The notes beneath the pieces are model-generated. The model was given only the letters and a program-made list of their open reading frames with translations, searched no databases and was not told the DNA's origin. Positions 9,036 through 19,084 of a stretch of DNA of 64,000 bases are shown here, piece after piece. The translations under genes were made by a program, and so were the position numbers. Every line of letters starts with the position of its first letter. Position 1 is the first letter of the stretch. The DNA is from NCEH01 sp043195095 (GTDB lineage Bacteria > Pseudomonadota > Alphaproteobacteria > Rhizobiales > Xanthobacteraceae): NCBI RefSeq assembly GCF_043195095.1, contig NZ_JBAFWN010000016.1; one strand, given 5' to 3'.

Positions 9036-9584
9036 TCAGTCGGCGGCCGGTTCCTTCTCGGCCTTGGCGCGCTCGACGCCTTCGAGAATCAGCTTCTTGG
9101 CCTCGTCCACATCGCCCCAGCGCACGATCTTGACCCATTTGTTGGGTTCGAGATCCTTGTAATGGGTGAAGAAATGCTCGATCTGCTGGAGCGTGATGTC
9201 CGGCAGGTCGGAATAATTCTTCACCTTGTCGTAGCGCTTGGTGAGCTTGGGCGCGGGGACGGCGATGATTTTCTCGTCGAAGCCGCCCTCGTCCTCCATC
9301 AGCAGCACGCCGACGGGGCGCACGGCGATGACGGCGCCCGGCACAATGGCGCGCGTATTGGCGATGAGCACATCGCACGGATCGCCGTCGCCGGAGAGGG
9401 TGTGCGGAATGAAGCCGTAGTTTCCAGGATACCGCATGGCGGTATAAAGGAAGCGATCGACGAACAGCGTCCCGGCGTCCTTGTCCATCTCATACTTGAT
9501 GGGCTCTCCGCCGATCGGCACCTCGATCACAACATTGACTTCGTCGGGCGGATTCTTGCCGATCTTGATGGCGTCGATGCGCAT
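9036..9584 (-). CDS. ppa: Inorganic pyrophosphatase (family I)
   Basis: A 182-residue soluble pyrophosphatase that hydrolyses PPi to phosphate and drives biosynthetic reactions. The metal-binding signature DGDPCDV is present, together with the EVPIGGEPIKYEMDKD substrate-site segment and the lysine-rich motif LTKRYDKVKNYSDL. Length matches the bacterial hexameric family. The ATG at 9584 (MRIDAIKIG) is chosen over a longer open frame because conservation begins there. It is a single-gene unit, with a terminator immediately downstream and a divergent or unlinked gene context. Confidence 0.95.
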   Translation of the reverse strand: MRIDAIKIGKNPPDEVNVVIEVPIGGEPIKYEMDKDAGTLFVDRFLYTAMRYPGNYGFIPHTLSGDGDPCDVLIANTRAIVPGAVIAVRPVGVLLMEDEGGFDEKIIAVPAPKLTKRYDKVKNYSDLPDITLQQIEHFFTHYKDLEPNKWVKIVRWGDVDEAKKLILEGVERAKAEKEPAAD

Positions 9585-9636
9585 GGGGGGCCACTCACTT
9601 GAAGCTATGGGTCTCGCGCCCTTACGGACGGCGCGG

Positions 9637-10146
9637 CTACCGCTGCCAAGCGAAGGCGACTTTGTCCAGGGTTTTCGTGCCGAAGCGCTCAATGGAGGCT
9701 GCGACCGGTTGCCCTCCTAGCGATTCGTAGAAGCCCACGGCGCCGGCATTGTCCTTCAGCGCCCAGACCACCAGGCCGTTCAGGCCGGCGAGCGCCAGAT
9801 CGCGCCGGGCGGCGGAAAACAGGCGCTGGCCAAATCCCAGGCCCTGATAGACCGGCTTGAGATAGATTTCGTAGATCTCGCCGCCATAGGGCAGGTTCTT
9901 GGCGCGGTTGCCGCCGTAATTGGTGTAGCCGACCACCCCTTCACCGGCGATCAGCACCGAAAGGCGGCTGCCGCGCCCGATGGCCTGTTCCCACCACGCC
10001 GGGCCGCGACGCTCCACCATCCGCTCCAGCTCCAGGCCGGGGATGAGGCCGCGATAGACTGAACGCCAAGCGCTGTCATGAACGTCCGCGATGGCGGGGG
10101 CGTCCTGGGGCTTCGCGCGACGTATCTCGATGAGGCCCGTACTCAT
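9637..10146 (-). CDS. GNAT family N-acetyltransferase
   Basis: A 169-residue protein of the GCN5-related acetyltransferase fold. The acetyl-CoA pyrophosphate-binding loop is visible as QGLGFGQRL, preceded by the beta-4 strand GEIYEIYLKPVY and followed by NAGAVGFYESLGG. Acceptor substrate is unknown. The start at 10146 (MSTGLIEIRRAKPQD) is where family similarity begins; no strong ribosome site precedes it, so a start at 10209 is possible. The gene lies between ppa and the parS region and has no evident operon partner. Confidence 0.82.
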   Translation of the reverse strand: MSTGLIEIRRAKPQDAPAIADVHDSAWRSVYRGLIPGLELERMVERRGPAWWEQAIGRGSRLSVLIAGEGVVGYTNYGGNRAKNLPYGGEIYEIYLKPVYQGLGFGQRLFSAARRDLALAGLNGLVVWALKDNAGAVGFYESLGGQPVAASIERFGTKTLDKVAFAWQR

Positions 10147-10505
10147 GGCCCAATAGGAGCAAACCTGCGCCTCCGCTTCAAGAGGCCTCAAGTCACGAAT
10201 ATGCGCCATCCACTTTTTGCCGAAGCCGGCCAAAGCCGCAGGGGTAAAGGCGCACGGGTGCGCATACATGCCGGTTGCGGGAAAATGTTTCACGTGAAAC
10301 ATATACTTAGCGCAGACGAACAGCGGTTTCGTGACGCCTCTCCGCCGCTGTGCGGCGCTTGAAACCGCGATTTCGGGCAGAGTTCGTCCCCATGACTCCG
10401 GAGCGCCCATTTTCGACGCGCGCAGTTCAACCCCGCCACCGAGTGCGCTAGGAAGGAGCATCGAACCGCGCGCCTTCCGCGCCGGACGTGCCAGCGCGAG
10501 ACGCG
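10147..10505. other. Intergenic region containing parS
   Basis: This 359-base gap separates the divergent GNAT and small membrane-protein genes. The only clear signal is the parS palindrome at 10285-10302. Frames that stay open across it have no family resemblance and no good ribosome site, so no gene is called. Confidence 0.6.
10285..10302. promoter_or_regulatory. parS: parS centromere-like ParB-binding site
   Basis: ATGTTTCACGTGAAACAT is a perfect 18-bp palindrome. Its central 16 bases match the bacterial parS consensus TGTTNCACGTGAAACA exactly. ParB nucleates here and spreads to organise and segregate the chromosome origin region. Such sites usually lie within tens to a few hundred kb of oriC, so the window is probably origin-proximal. 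No parA or parB gene is present in the window. Confidence 0.88.
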
Positions 10506-10820
10506 ATGTTCCGCTTCCTGTTCCGCTTCTTCGGCTTCTGGATCCTGGCCGGCGGCTTCGTCGCTTTGGTGGTGGATGGAACGCGCTCCATCGCCTCGAG
10601 CCGGCTGATCCTCACCTCCACCCAGGATGCCTGGACCGCGCTCTCCCCCGCGAGCTTCGCGGCAGCTCAGGCCAAGGTCACGGCGCTTTCGCCCTGGGCC
10701 TGGAGCGATGCGGCGGTGCCGGTGCTCGGCCTGCCGCTGTTCCTGCTGCTGGCGATTGTCGGCTTTCTGTTCCTCGCCATCGGGCGGGTGCGCCAGCGCT
10801 CGCGCTTCCTCGCCAACTGA
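10506..10820 (+). CDS. Small two-helix inner-membrane protein, conserved hypothetical
   Basis: A 104-residue protein with an N-terminal transmembrane helix (about residues 5-25, FRFLFRFFGFWILAGGFVAL), an Ala/Ser-rich loop, and a second helix (about 72-92). It ends with a basic tail (RVRQRSRFLAN), placing both termini in the cytoplasm. I recognise it as a type of small membrane protein common in Hyphomicrobiales but know no function. The ATG at 10506 is preferred over a GTG at 10488 because the hydrophobic helix starts directly after it. msrA follows after about 200 bases. Confidence 0.6.
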   Translation: MFRFLFRFFGFWILAGGFVALVVDGTRSIASSRLILTSTQDAWTALSPASFAAAQAKVTALSPWAWSDAAVPVLGLPLFLLLAIVGFLFLAIGRVRQRSRFLAN

Positions 10821-11026
10821 ACGGCGCACTGACGCAGCCGCGCCCCCTCGCGCAATCGCCGGCCGATCCCCATATTGGGGCACGAGACGTTCGAGCCCAT
10901 GCCGGACGAGCGGCGGGCGCACGGTCTGCCCGGCTCGCTCCAGGCGGTCGCGACGGCCTCCCTCACCAAATGAGCGCCTGGCGCCCGCCCCTTGCGGCGA
11001 TGCGCGGCGCAGCAGAGGAGCCCGCC

Positions 11027-11683
<657 letters not shown>

Positions 11684-11701
11684 GCCTTCGGCATGACGCT
11701 G

Positions 11702-11748
11702 GGTGCGGTACGCGGGATGTGAGCATCCCGCGCGCCGCACCTCTTTCC
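11702..11748 (+). terminator. Intrinsic terminator of msrA
   Basis: A long stem made of GGTGCGG (11702-11708) with CCGCACC (11735-11741) and CGCGGGATG (11711-11719) with CATCCCGCG (11724-11732). A two-base internal bulge and a TGAG loop are present, followed by TCTTTCC. It ends msrA transcription before the hydrolase gene at 11797. Confidence 0.75.
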
Positions 11749-11796
11749 AAACGCCGAAGCCGCGTTTAAGCCGAGGAGCCTCTGAAGGAGCGTTCC

Positions 11797-12483
11797 ATGG
11801 CCTTCGTCATCCCCGCCCCCGCCGTTCCGAGCCTCGCCGTCGAAGGCTCGCAAGACCGTTTCCCTGTGCACCGCATCTATTGCGTCGGGCGCAATTTCGC
11901 CGACCACGCCATCGAGATGGGGCACGATCCCAATCGCGAGCCGCCATTCTTCTTCCAGAAGAACCCGGACAATCTGATCCCGAGCGGCTCCACCATCCCC
12001 TATCCCAAGCGCACGTCCGACCTGCATTTCGAGGTGGAAATGGTGGTGGCGCTGAAGGGCGGCGGCGAGGATGTGCCGGTCGAGACGGCGCTCGACCTGG
12101 TCTATGGCTATGGCGTGGGCCTGGATCTCACCCGCCGCGATCTCCAGGGCGAGGCCAAGAAGATGGGCCGCCCGTGGGAAGTGGGCAAGGCGTTCGAGCA
12201 ATCCGCCCCCTGCTCGGCCCTGGTACCGGCGGACCGTATCGGCCATCCGGATGCCGGGCGGGTGTGGCTCAACGTCAACGGCAAACTGCGCCAGGACGGC
12301 GACCTCAACCAGATGATCTGGAAGGTGCCGGAAATGATCGCGACCCTCTCCACCCTGTTCCGCCTGGAGCCGGGCGACCTGATCTTCGCCGGCACCCCGG
12401 CCGGGGTGGGCGCGACGGTTTCCGGCGATGTGCTGGAAGGTGGCGTCGCGGGCGTCGGGAGCATCAGCCTCACCATCGCGTAA
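11797..12483 (+). CDS. Fumarylacetoacetate hydrolase family protein
   Basis: A 228-residue FAH-fold enzyme, probably a metal-dependent acylpyruvase or oxaloacetate decarboxylase-type hydrolase. Hallmarks are YCVGRNFADHAIEMG, the metal-ligand stretch FEVEMVVAL, and the C-terminal GDLIFAGTPAGVG. The substrate cannot be set from sequence, because this family includes acylpyruvate, fumarylpyruvate and homoprotocatechuate-pathway enzymes. The ATG at 11797 follows AAGGAGCG. It stands alone between the msrA terminator and a repeat-containing gap. Confidence 0.85.
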   Translation: MAFVIPAPAVPSLAVEGSQDRFPVHRIYCVGRNFADHAIEMGHDPNREPPFFFQKNPDNLIPSGSTIPYPKRTSDLHFEVEMVVALKGGGEDVPVETALDLVYGYGVGLDLTRRDLQGEAKKMGRPWEVGKAFEQSAPCSALVPADRIGHPDAGRVWLNVNGKLRQDGDLNQMIWKVPEMIATLSTLFRLEPGDLIFAGTPAGVGATVSGDVLEGGVAGVGSISLTIA

Positions 12484-12651
12484 AAGCGCGGGGGCCCCTC
12501 ACCCCAACCCTCTCCCCGTCGGGGAGAGGGGTCTCCCCGCTCCTCTCTCCCGACCAAGAACCGGGCGCACCCCGCCCCACCTCTCCCCCACGGGGAGAGG
12601 TCGACCGCGCAGCGGGCGGGTGAGGGGGCAACGTCGCGCGGGGCCGGCCGC
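12484..12651. repeat. Dispersed CTCACCCCAACCC/GGGGAGAGG repeat pair
   Basis: The convergent gap holds two copies, in opposite orientation, of a short palindromic repeat: CCCTCACCCCAACCCTC then CCCCGTCGGGGAGAGG, and CACCTCTCCCC then ACGGGGAGAGG. The same type occurs near 1570-1615. These look like REP-type extragenic elements and may fold into bidirectional terminators between the FAH gene and the gene on the opposite strand. Confidence 0.65.
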
Positions 12652-13410
12652 TCAGCTTTTCTTGGTGAGCAGCTTCTTGGGCCGGCGCTGGCGCGCCACG
12701 TCGAACAGCGAGAAGGTGCGGTTCACATAATTGGTGACGCCCGACATGCCGTCGATGTGGCGCCGCAGCTCGGGCGTCATCTCCGCCTCCACCATGCGGA
12801 TGGGGCGCGAGGGGTCCATGGTCTCGAACCGCGCATAGAACAGCGGCTCGCCCCGCTTGATGATGATGTCCTTCTTCGGCTCGTGCCACTCGAACGCCCA
12901 CATGAGCTGGCGCGGCCAGTTCTCGATGGGGAACCGGCCGCCGATCAGCAGTCCCGGCAGCGGGTTCGCCCGGTAATGATTGAAGGGCGGCAGCTGGTTG
13001 ATATAGATCGGCTCGTCCGCCACGAAGACATAGGGCGTGATGAGCTGAAGGATCGGCCGCTCGGGATGGCGCCATTCCTTCGCCGAAACCAGGCTGATCA
13101 TCTGCCCGAGATGCTTGGCGCGGATGTTGGACTGGTCGCCCGCGGCGTTCACCAGGCTCGGCACGCGGGTCTTTTCGTCCACATGGAAGCGCAGATGCAT
13201 GTCGATGGGGGAGACCACCTCGAACAGGCGCGCATCATGGTCGATCACCGCCGGGCAATAGCGCACCGACTTGGGATGGCGGGCGGCCGGCTCCTCGCGG
13301 ACCACCTTGCGCGGCGCCTCCCAGATGAAGGTGCCTTTCTCCTGGTCGAACAGCCAGCCGACTTCCGCCACCCGGCCCGGAATCCGCACCGCATGTCCAA
13401 ACAGCTTCAT
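12652..13410 (-). CDS. Conserved hypothetical protein (possibly DUF6065)
   Basis: A 252-residue soluble protein without signal peptide or transmembrane segment. It starts MKLFGHAVRIPG and includes the motifs YCPAVIDHDARLFEVVSPIDMHLRF and WPRQLMWAFEWHEPKKDIIIKRGEPLFYARF, with a basic C-terminus. I do not recognise a catalytic motif. It loosely recalls the uncharacterised DUF6065 family, but that link is from memory and weak. The ATG at 13410 is preferred over a TTG two codons upstream. It is convergent with the FAH gene and divergent from the next small gene. Confidence 0.65.
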   Translation of the reverse strand: MKLFGHAVRIPGRVAEVGWLFDQEKGTFIWEAPRKVVREEPAARHPKSVRYCPAVIDHDARLFEVVSPIDMHLRFHVDEKTRVPSLVNAAGDQSNIRAKHLGQMISLVSAKEWRHPERPILQLITPYVFVADEPIYINQLPPFNHYRANPLPGLLIGGRFPIENWPRQLMWAFEWHEPKKDIIIKRGEPLFYARFETMDPSRPIRMVEAEMTPELRRHIDGMSGVTNYVNRTFSLFDVARQRRPKKLLTKKS

Positions 13411-13577
13411 TTTCAAGCGTCCCGAATACCCTGGCCTGTTGGTCTAAGCACAAAACCGGCGCTTGAAAAGCCGACGCAACCGCGCGGCTGGAGGCCTCGC
13501 CATATTGGCGCCATTCTGCGCGCCCCATAAAAGCGCGGAACACCCGCTGCGCCGCGCCGGGTGCGGGAGAGCCGTGG

Positions 13578-13898
13578 ATGGGTACGACGGATGCAGGCAA
13601 GGCGGGCGGAAAGGTGCGGGAGGCATTCCTGCCGCGCGCCAAATTCGCCTTCGCCATGCTGGGATTTGTGAGCGCCCCCGCAAGCATCGGCATGGTGCTG
13701 CGCCTGTTCGGCCATTTTACCCTGCGCTCGTCCCTGGTCTGGGCGACGCTGTCCTATCCCGTGCTCATCGTGATCGGGGCCATCGTGGGCATTTCGATGC
13801 TGTTTCGCGGGCCGGTGGAAAACACCTCCCCTGCGAGCACGCAAACCATGGCCATGGAAACCGAGCCGGACCACGAGCGCGATCCCTTGGTGGGCTGA
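13578..13898 (+). CDS. Small hypothetical membrane protein
   Basis: A 106-residue protein with a basic N-terminus, two predicted transmembrane helices (about residues 23-44 and 55-77), and an acidic, Ser/Thr-rich cytoplasmic tail (ETEPDHERDPLVG). No family is recognised. The hydrophobic pattern is more gene-like than in the other frames. The start at 13578 is only weakly supported by a ribosome site. Confidence 0.45.
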   Translation: MGTTDAGKAGGKVREAFLPRAKFAFAMLGFVSAPASIGMVLRLFGHFTLRSSLVWATLSYPVLIVIGAIVGISMLFRGPVENTSPASTQTMAMETEPDHERDPLVG

Positions 13899-14134
13899 AG
13901 CGGCGGGAGAGCGGACGGCCTGAGCGAAGCGGTTCCCCGGGATCCCGACATCCGCCCCGCGCGCGCACAGAGCCGCATGAGGGCGCCCAACCGGCCACAC
14001 CGCGGGCGCATACGGCGATAATGCGTCCGATCGCGCTTGCGGTTGGAACCGAAGCATGCCTGCGTCGTCCTTAGACGGGGCGCCGGCAGCGGTTCTCGCG
14101 CCCGGCCCACTGCTTGACCGTTCGAGACCCTGAC

Positions 14135-15280
14135 ATGAAACTCTTCGAATGCCAGAATTGCCGTAATCCGGTGCATTTCGATAATCGCTTCTGCGTGAAT
14201 TGCGGATATCGGCTCGGCTACCTGCCGGAAAGAAATACCGTCTCCGCCGTGGAGCCGGACGGCACCACATGGACCGCGCTCGCGGATCGCGCGCGGCCCT
14301 ATCTGTTTTGCGACAACGCCCAATATGACGCCTGCAACTGGCTGATCCCGGCCGATGCCGGCCGCACCACCTGCGAGGCCTGTCGCCACAACCGCACGGT
14401 GCCGGACCTCTCCATCGAGGAGAACCTGACGCGCTGGCGCAAGATGGAGCAGGCCAAGCACCATCTGTTCTATTCCCTGCTGCGGTGGGGCCTGCCCATG
14501 CCCGACCGCACGGAAGAGCCGGAAAGCGGCCTCGCGTTCGATTTCCTCGCCGACGTCACCACGCCGAGCGGCGATCAGGAACGGGTGCTCACCGGACACG
14601 ACAACGGCATCATCACCATCAATATCGCCGAGGCGGACGATGCCGAGCGCGAGGCGCGCCGCACCAGCATGAAGGAGCCCTACCGCACCCTGCTGGGCCA
14701 TTTCCGCCACGAGGTGGGCCATTATTATTGGGATCGGCTGGTGCGCGACGGCGGCAAGCTCGAAGCCTTCCGGGCCGTGTTCGGCGACGAGCGCCCCGAT
14801 TATGGCGAGGCGCTTCAGCGTCATTACGACCAGGGCCCGCCGGCCGGCTGGCAGGACGCCTTCATCAGCTCCTACGCGACCGCCCATCCGTGGGAGGATT
14901 TCGCCGAGACCTGGGCGCATTATCTGCACATGGTGGATGCGCTGGAGACCGCCGGGGCGTTCGGCATCAAGCTGCGGCCGAAGATCCGCAAGGCCGCCGA
15001 ACTCGCGCTGGAGGTGGATTTCAAGCCCTACCAGGCGCCCAATGCAGAGGATCTGGTGGAAGCCTTCGTTCCCCTGACGGTCGCGGTGAATTCCATCAAC
15101 CGCTCCATGGGGCAACCGGACCTCTATCCGTTCGTGCTGTCGCTGCCGGTCACCCAGAAGCTCCAGTTCATCCACGACCTTCTGGTGCACGCCGAGGAGG
15201 CGCCTTCGCTCGCCCCGGCGATCGGCAAGGCCGCGCCGTCGGCGGGTGGCGCGACCAAGATGGAAAGCCAGCCGGGCTGA
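14135..15280 (+). CDS. Zinc-ribbon plus putative zinc metallopeptidase
   Basis: A 381-residue protein. The N-terminus has a zinc ribbon with paired cysteines (C6-x2-C9 and C20-x2-C23), and a second cysteine set appears around TTCEACRHN. The central part has the HExxH zincin motif H192-E193-V-G-H196 within FRHEVGHYYWD. Downstream WEDFAETWAHYLHMVDALETA supplies a likely third ligand region. This matches the family annotated as zinc-binding metallopeptidase with zinc-ribbon, whose substrate is unknown. The ATG at 14135 follows a GAGACC stretch; upstream TTG codons are unlikely. It is followed by tandem hairpins. Confidence 0.8.
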   Translation: MKLFECQNCRNPVHFDNRFCVNCGYRLGYLPERNTVSAVEPDGTTWTALADRARPYLFCDNAQYDACNWLIPADAGRTTCEACRHNRTVPDLSIEENLTRWRKMEQAKHHLFYSLLRWGLPMPDRTEEPESGLAFDFLADVTTPSGDQERVLTGHDNGIITINIAEADDAEREARRTSMKEPYRTLLGHFRHEVGHYYWDRLVRDGGKLEAFRAVFGDERPDYGEALQRHYDQGPPAGWQDAFISSYATAHPWEDFAETWAHYLHMVDALETAGAFGIKLRPKIRKAAELALEVDFKPYQAPNAEDLVEAFVPLTVAVNSINRSMGQPDLYPFVLSLPVTQKLQFIHDLLVHAEEAPSLAPAIGKAAPSAGGATKMESQPG

Positions 15281-15284
15281 GGCC

Positions 15285-15360
15285 CAAAAAAGAAATGCCC
15301 CGCTCTCCGGGGGGAAGAGAGCGGGGCCTTGGGGTGTCACCGTGGGGGGCGGTGACACCC
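15285..15360. terminator. Tandem back-to-back terminator hairpins
   Basis: The first is an 11-bp stem, GCCCCGCTCTC at 15297-15307 with GAGAGCGGGGC at 15317-15327. On the minus strand it is followed by ATTTCTTTTTT, forming a strong terminator for the gene at 15424-15816. The second is an 11-bp stem, 15332-15342 with 15350-15360, and could act on plus-strand reads from the metallopeptidase gene. Confidence 0.82.
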
Positions 15361-15423
15361 TAAGAACGCGCAGGACAAAGGCGGGTTCCGCCCCACGCGA
15401 ATTTTTTCGAGCGGCCGCGCGGC

Positions 15424-15816
15424 TCAGTTCATGCTGGCGCGCTTGGCCCGCGTGACGCGGGCGGACGACAGTTTCGCGCGCCCCGCCTTTGCGGCCGGCA
15501 TCGCTGCGGCTGCCGCCACGGCAGCGTCCATGGGGACCACCTGCGGCCCGGAATTGACCAAGTCGGCCTGCGCGCGGATCTGGCGCAGCACGGGCGTCAG
15601 CAATTGATGCGCGAGGGCGATGCCGGCTTCGGCATCCGCCTTGTCGACGCCTTCCCTAACGAAATTCAACTTCGCCCGCAGCGCGAGCTCGAGATGATCG
15701 ACATCGTCGCGGTGCTTGCCGGCCACGAGTTCCGCACCAAGGAGGCGGATCAGATTGAGCAAGGCGGCGAGGGTAACCTTTGTGACGGCGTCGATGTCGG
15801 TGGTCTGATTAGGCAT
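15424..15816 (-). CDS. Conserved small hypothetical protein with basic Ala-rich tail
   Basis: A 130-residue protein. The first 90 residues look helical and amphipathic (AVTKVTLAALLNLIRLLGAELVAG and a second acidic/basic helix). The last 40 are rich in Ala, Lys and Arg (KAGRAKLSSARVTRAKRAS), which could bind nucleic acid or a granule surface. The length and helix pattern loosely suggest a phasin-like or nucleoid-associated protein, but no specific motif supports either. The start at 15816 follows GGAGAGG. It ends in a strong terminator. Confidence 0.6.
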   Translation of the reverse strand: MPNQTTDIDAVTKVTLAALLNLIRLLGAELVAGKHRDDVDHLELALRAKLNFVREGVDKADAEAGIALAHQLLTPVLRQIRAQADLVNSGPQVVPMDAAVAAAAAMPAAKAGRAKLSSARVTRAKRASMN

Positions 15817-16033
15817 ATGCCTCTCCACGAGAAGACCCTTGTTCTTTACGTACTGGCTCACCCGCATTTGGTCGGCGCCATTATCCTCCCATACCGCCGA
15901 GCGTGCAGCCAAAAATTGAAACGAATGCCGTCTATGACGCACCTTGCGGGAGCAAGCTTGCGCGAAGCTGCCTTACGGTACGTGGCGGGTCACCCCCCAT
16001 CAGGCTATTTTCCGGCAATACACGGGGGTGACC

Positions 16034-16975
16034 ATGAACGGTGTCGAACGGGCGTTGGTGTTCTATAGTCGAGTGGATGTGGCCGGCCCTTGGGCGCAGG
16101 CCCTGCGGGACCAGATGCCGGACCTGGACGTGCGGATCGCGCCCGACACCGGCGATCCGGCGGAGGTAAGATATGCCCTCGTCTGGAAGCCCCCGCACGG
16201 GTTTTTCAATGAATTTCAAAATCTTGAGCTGGTCGTCAACCTAGGTGCCGGCGTCGATGCGCTGATGGCGCGGGATGATTTACCCAACGTTCCCATCACC
16301 CGCGTCTCGGACCCGGACATGGGCCGCATGATGGCCTCGTTCGTGCTCATGGCGGTGTTACGTCACGCACGAAACATCCCCACTTTCGAGAAGGCCCAAA
16401 GGGAGCACCGCTGGCACTATGTGCACCCCCGCACGGCGGACGAGATCACTGTCGGCGTGCTGGGACTGGGCGAATTGGGGGCGATGGCGGCCCACGAACT
16501 GACCCGACAGGGCTTCAATGTGCGCGGCTGGTCCCGTTCCGCCAAGGATTTACCGGGAATCACCTGCTTCCACGGGCTTGATTCGCTCGAATCTTTCCTT
16601 GGGTCATGTGAGATTCTCGTGGTCATGCTGCCGCTCACGGGGGAAACCCACGGCCTGATCGACGCAAAACGCCTCTCCCAGCTGCCGCGCGGCGCGACTT
16701 TCATCAATGTTGCCCGGGGGCCGATCGTCGACGAGGAAGCGCTGATCGCCGCGCTCCAGTCCGGCCAGATCGGCGAAGCCACGCTGGATGTGTTCGCGCA
16801 CGAGCCGTTGGCGCCGGAAAGCCCGCTCTGGGCCATGGAAAACGTGCTGATCACGCCGCATCTCGCCTCGGTCGCCATTCCCAAATCGGCGGCGGCGCAG
16901 ATCGCGGAAAACATCCGCCGGGTGCGCGCGGGGCAGGAAGTGCTGAACCGCGTCGATCCGCACCTCGGCTATTGA
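16034..16975 (+). CDS. ghrA: Glyoxylate/hydroxypyruvate reductase A
   Basis: A 313-residue D-2-hydroxyacid dehydrogenase reducing glyoxylate or hydroxypyruvate with NADPH. The nucleotide-binding GLGELG motif follows TVGVL, and the catalytic set is seen as VNLGAGVD, the arginine in INVARGPIVDE, the glutamate near DVFAHEPL, and the histidine in ITPHLAS. Length and the short N-terminal lobe fit the GhrA subfamily. The ATG at 16034 is preceded by GGGGGTGACC. It is transcribed towards fghA with a hairpin between them. Confidence 0.87.
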   Translation: MNGVERALVFYSRVDVAGPWAQALRDQMPDLDVRIAPDTGDPAEVRYALVWKPPHGFFNEFQNLELVVNLGAGVDALMARDDLPNVPITRVSDPDMGRMMASFVLMAVLRHARNIPTFEKAQREHRWHYVHPRTADEITVGVLGLGELGAMAAHELTRQGFNVRGWSRSAKDLPGITCFHGLDSLESFLGSCEILVVMLPLTGETHGLIDAKRLSQLPRGATFINVARGPIVDEEALIAALQSGQIGEATLDVFAHEPLAPESPLWAMENVLITPHLASVAIPKSAAAQIAENIRRVRAGQEVLNRVDPHLGY

Positions 16976-16996
16976 GCCCCGCAGATGAGGGAAACG

Positions 16997-17028
16997 CCCG
17001 GATCGTGGAGGAATCTCCGCGATCCGGG
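16997..17028. terminator. Hairpin between convergent ghrA and fghA
   Basis: A 14-bp stem with one wobble pair joins 16997-17010 to 17015-17028, with loop GAAT. It starts 19 bases after the ghrA stop. A U-tract is lacking on either strand, so termination efficiency is uncertain. Confidence 0.6.
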
Positions 17029-17051
17029 GGTATCCCCGCGTTCCGGGGGGC

Positions 17052-17887
17052 TCACCCCTTCAGGCGTGCCGCATGGTAAGCCACGTGGTCGGCCATGAAG
17101 GTGGAGATGAAATAATAGGAATGGTCGTAACCATCCCGTAGCGTCAGGGCGAGCGGGATGCCGGCCTTGGCGCAGGCCTCTTCCAGCAGCCAGGGGCGCA
17201 GGCCGTCCTGCAGGAAGCCGTCCGCCGCCCCCTGGTCCACCCGAAACTCAGGGAAGCGGTGCCCGTCCTTGATGAGGGCGCAGGCATCATAGGCGCGCCA
17301 TGCCGCAGCGTCGGGGCCGAGATATTTCTCGAACGCCGGGCGTGACCAGCCCGCATCCATCGGGTGGACGATGGGTGCGAAGGCGGAACAGCTCTTGAAG
17401 CGGCCGGGATTTTTCAGCGCCAGCGTCAGCGCGCCGTGCCCGCCCATGGAATGGCCGAAAATGCCCTGGCGCGCCATGTCGCAAGGGAAATGCGCGGCCA
17501 GAAGCGCCGGCAATTCGTGCCCCACATAGCGCGCCATACGGTAATTTTCAGCATATGGCGCCTGCGTGGCATCGAGATAGAAGCCGGCGCCGGAGCCGAA
17601 CTGCCAATTGTCCGGCTCGTCGGGCACGCCTTCGCCGCGCGGCGAGGTGTCCGGGCAGACGATCATGAGGCCGTGCTCGGCGGCGGCGCGGCGATACTCG
17701 CCCTTCTCCACGACGTTGGCATGGGTGCAGGTGAGGCCGGAGAGATACCACAGCACCGGCACCGGCCCGTGCTCCGCCTGGGGCGGAACATAGACCGCGA
17801 AGGTCATGGGGCAGCGCGTCTCACGCGAGTCGTGGCGATAGACGCCCTGCACCCCGCCGAACGCCTTCGCCCGCGAGAGCGTCTCCA

Positions 17888-17888
<1 letters not shown>
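17052..17888 (-). CDS. fghA: S-formylglutathione hydrolase
   Basis: A 278-residue esterase D-family enzyme. It hydrolyses S-formylglutathione to formate and glutathione, the second step of glutathione-linked formaldehyde oxidation. The nucleophile is Ser147 in GHSMGG, the oxyanion region is YLSGLTCTHAN, and the catalytic histidine lies in GYDHSYYF. Its ATG at 17888 overlaps the adhC stop, so the two are translationally coupled. Length agrees with the family. Confidence 0.94.
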
Positions 17889-19000
<1,112 letters not shown>

Positions 19001-19084
19001 GGCGTTCTCCGCAGATGTGACCGCCCGCCGCGCGGGCCTGCGCTCCTATAGCTTTCTTCTTTCCGACAGGGAATCGCGTTTGCG

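Noticed and set aside
11703..12623. A 306-codon plus-strand frame overlapping the FAH gene
   Set aside because: It runs in another phase through the FAH gene and the terminator/repeat sequences; only the FAH frame has family motifs.
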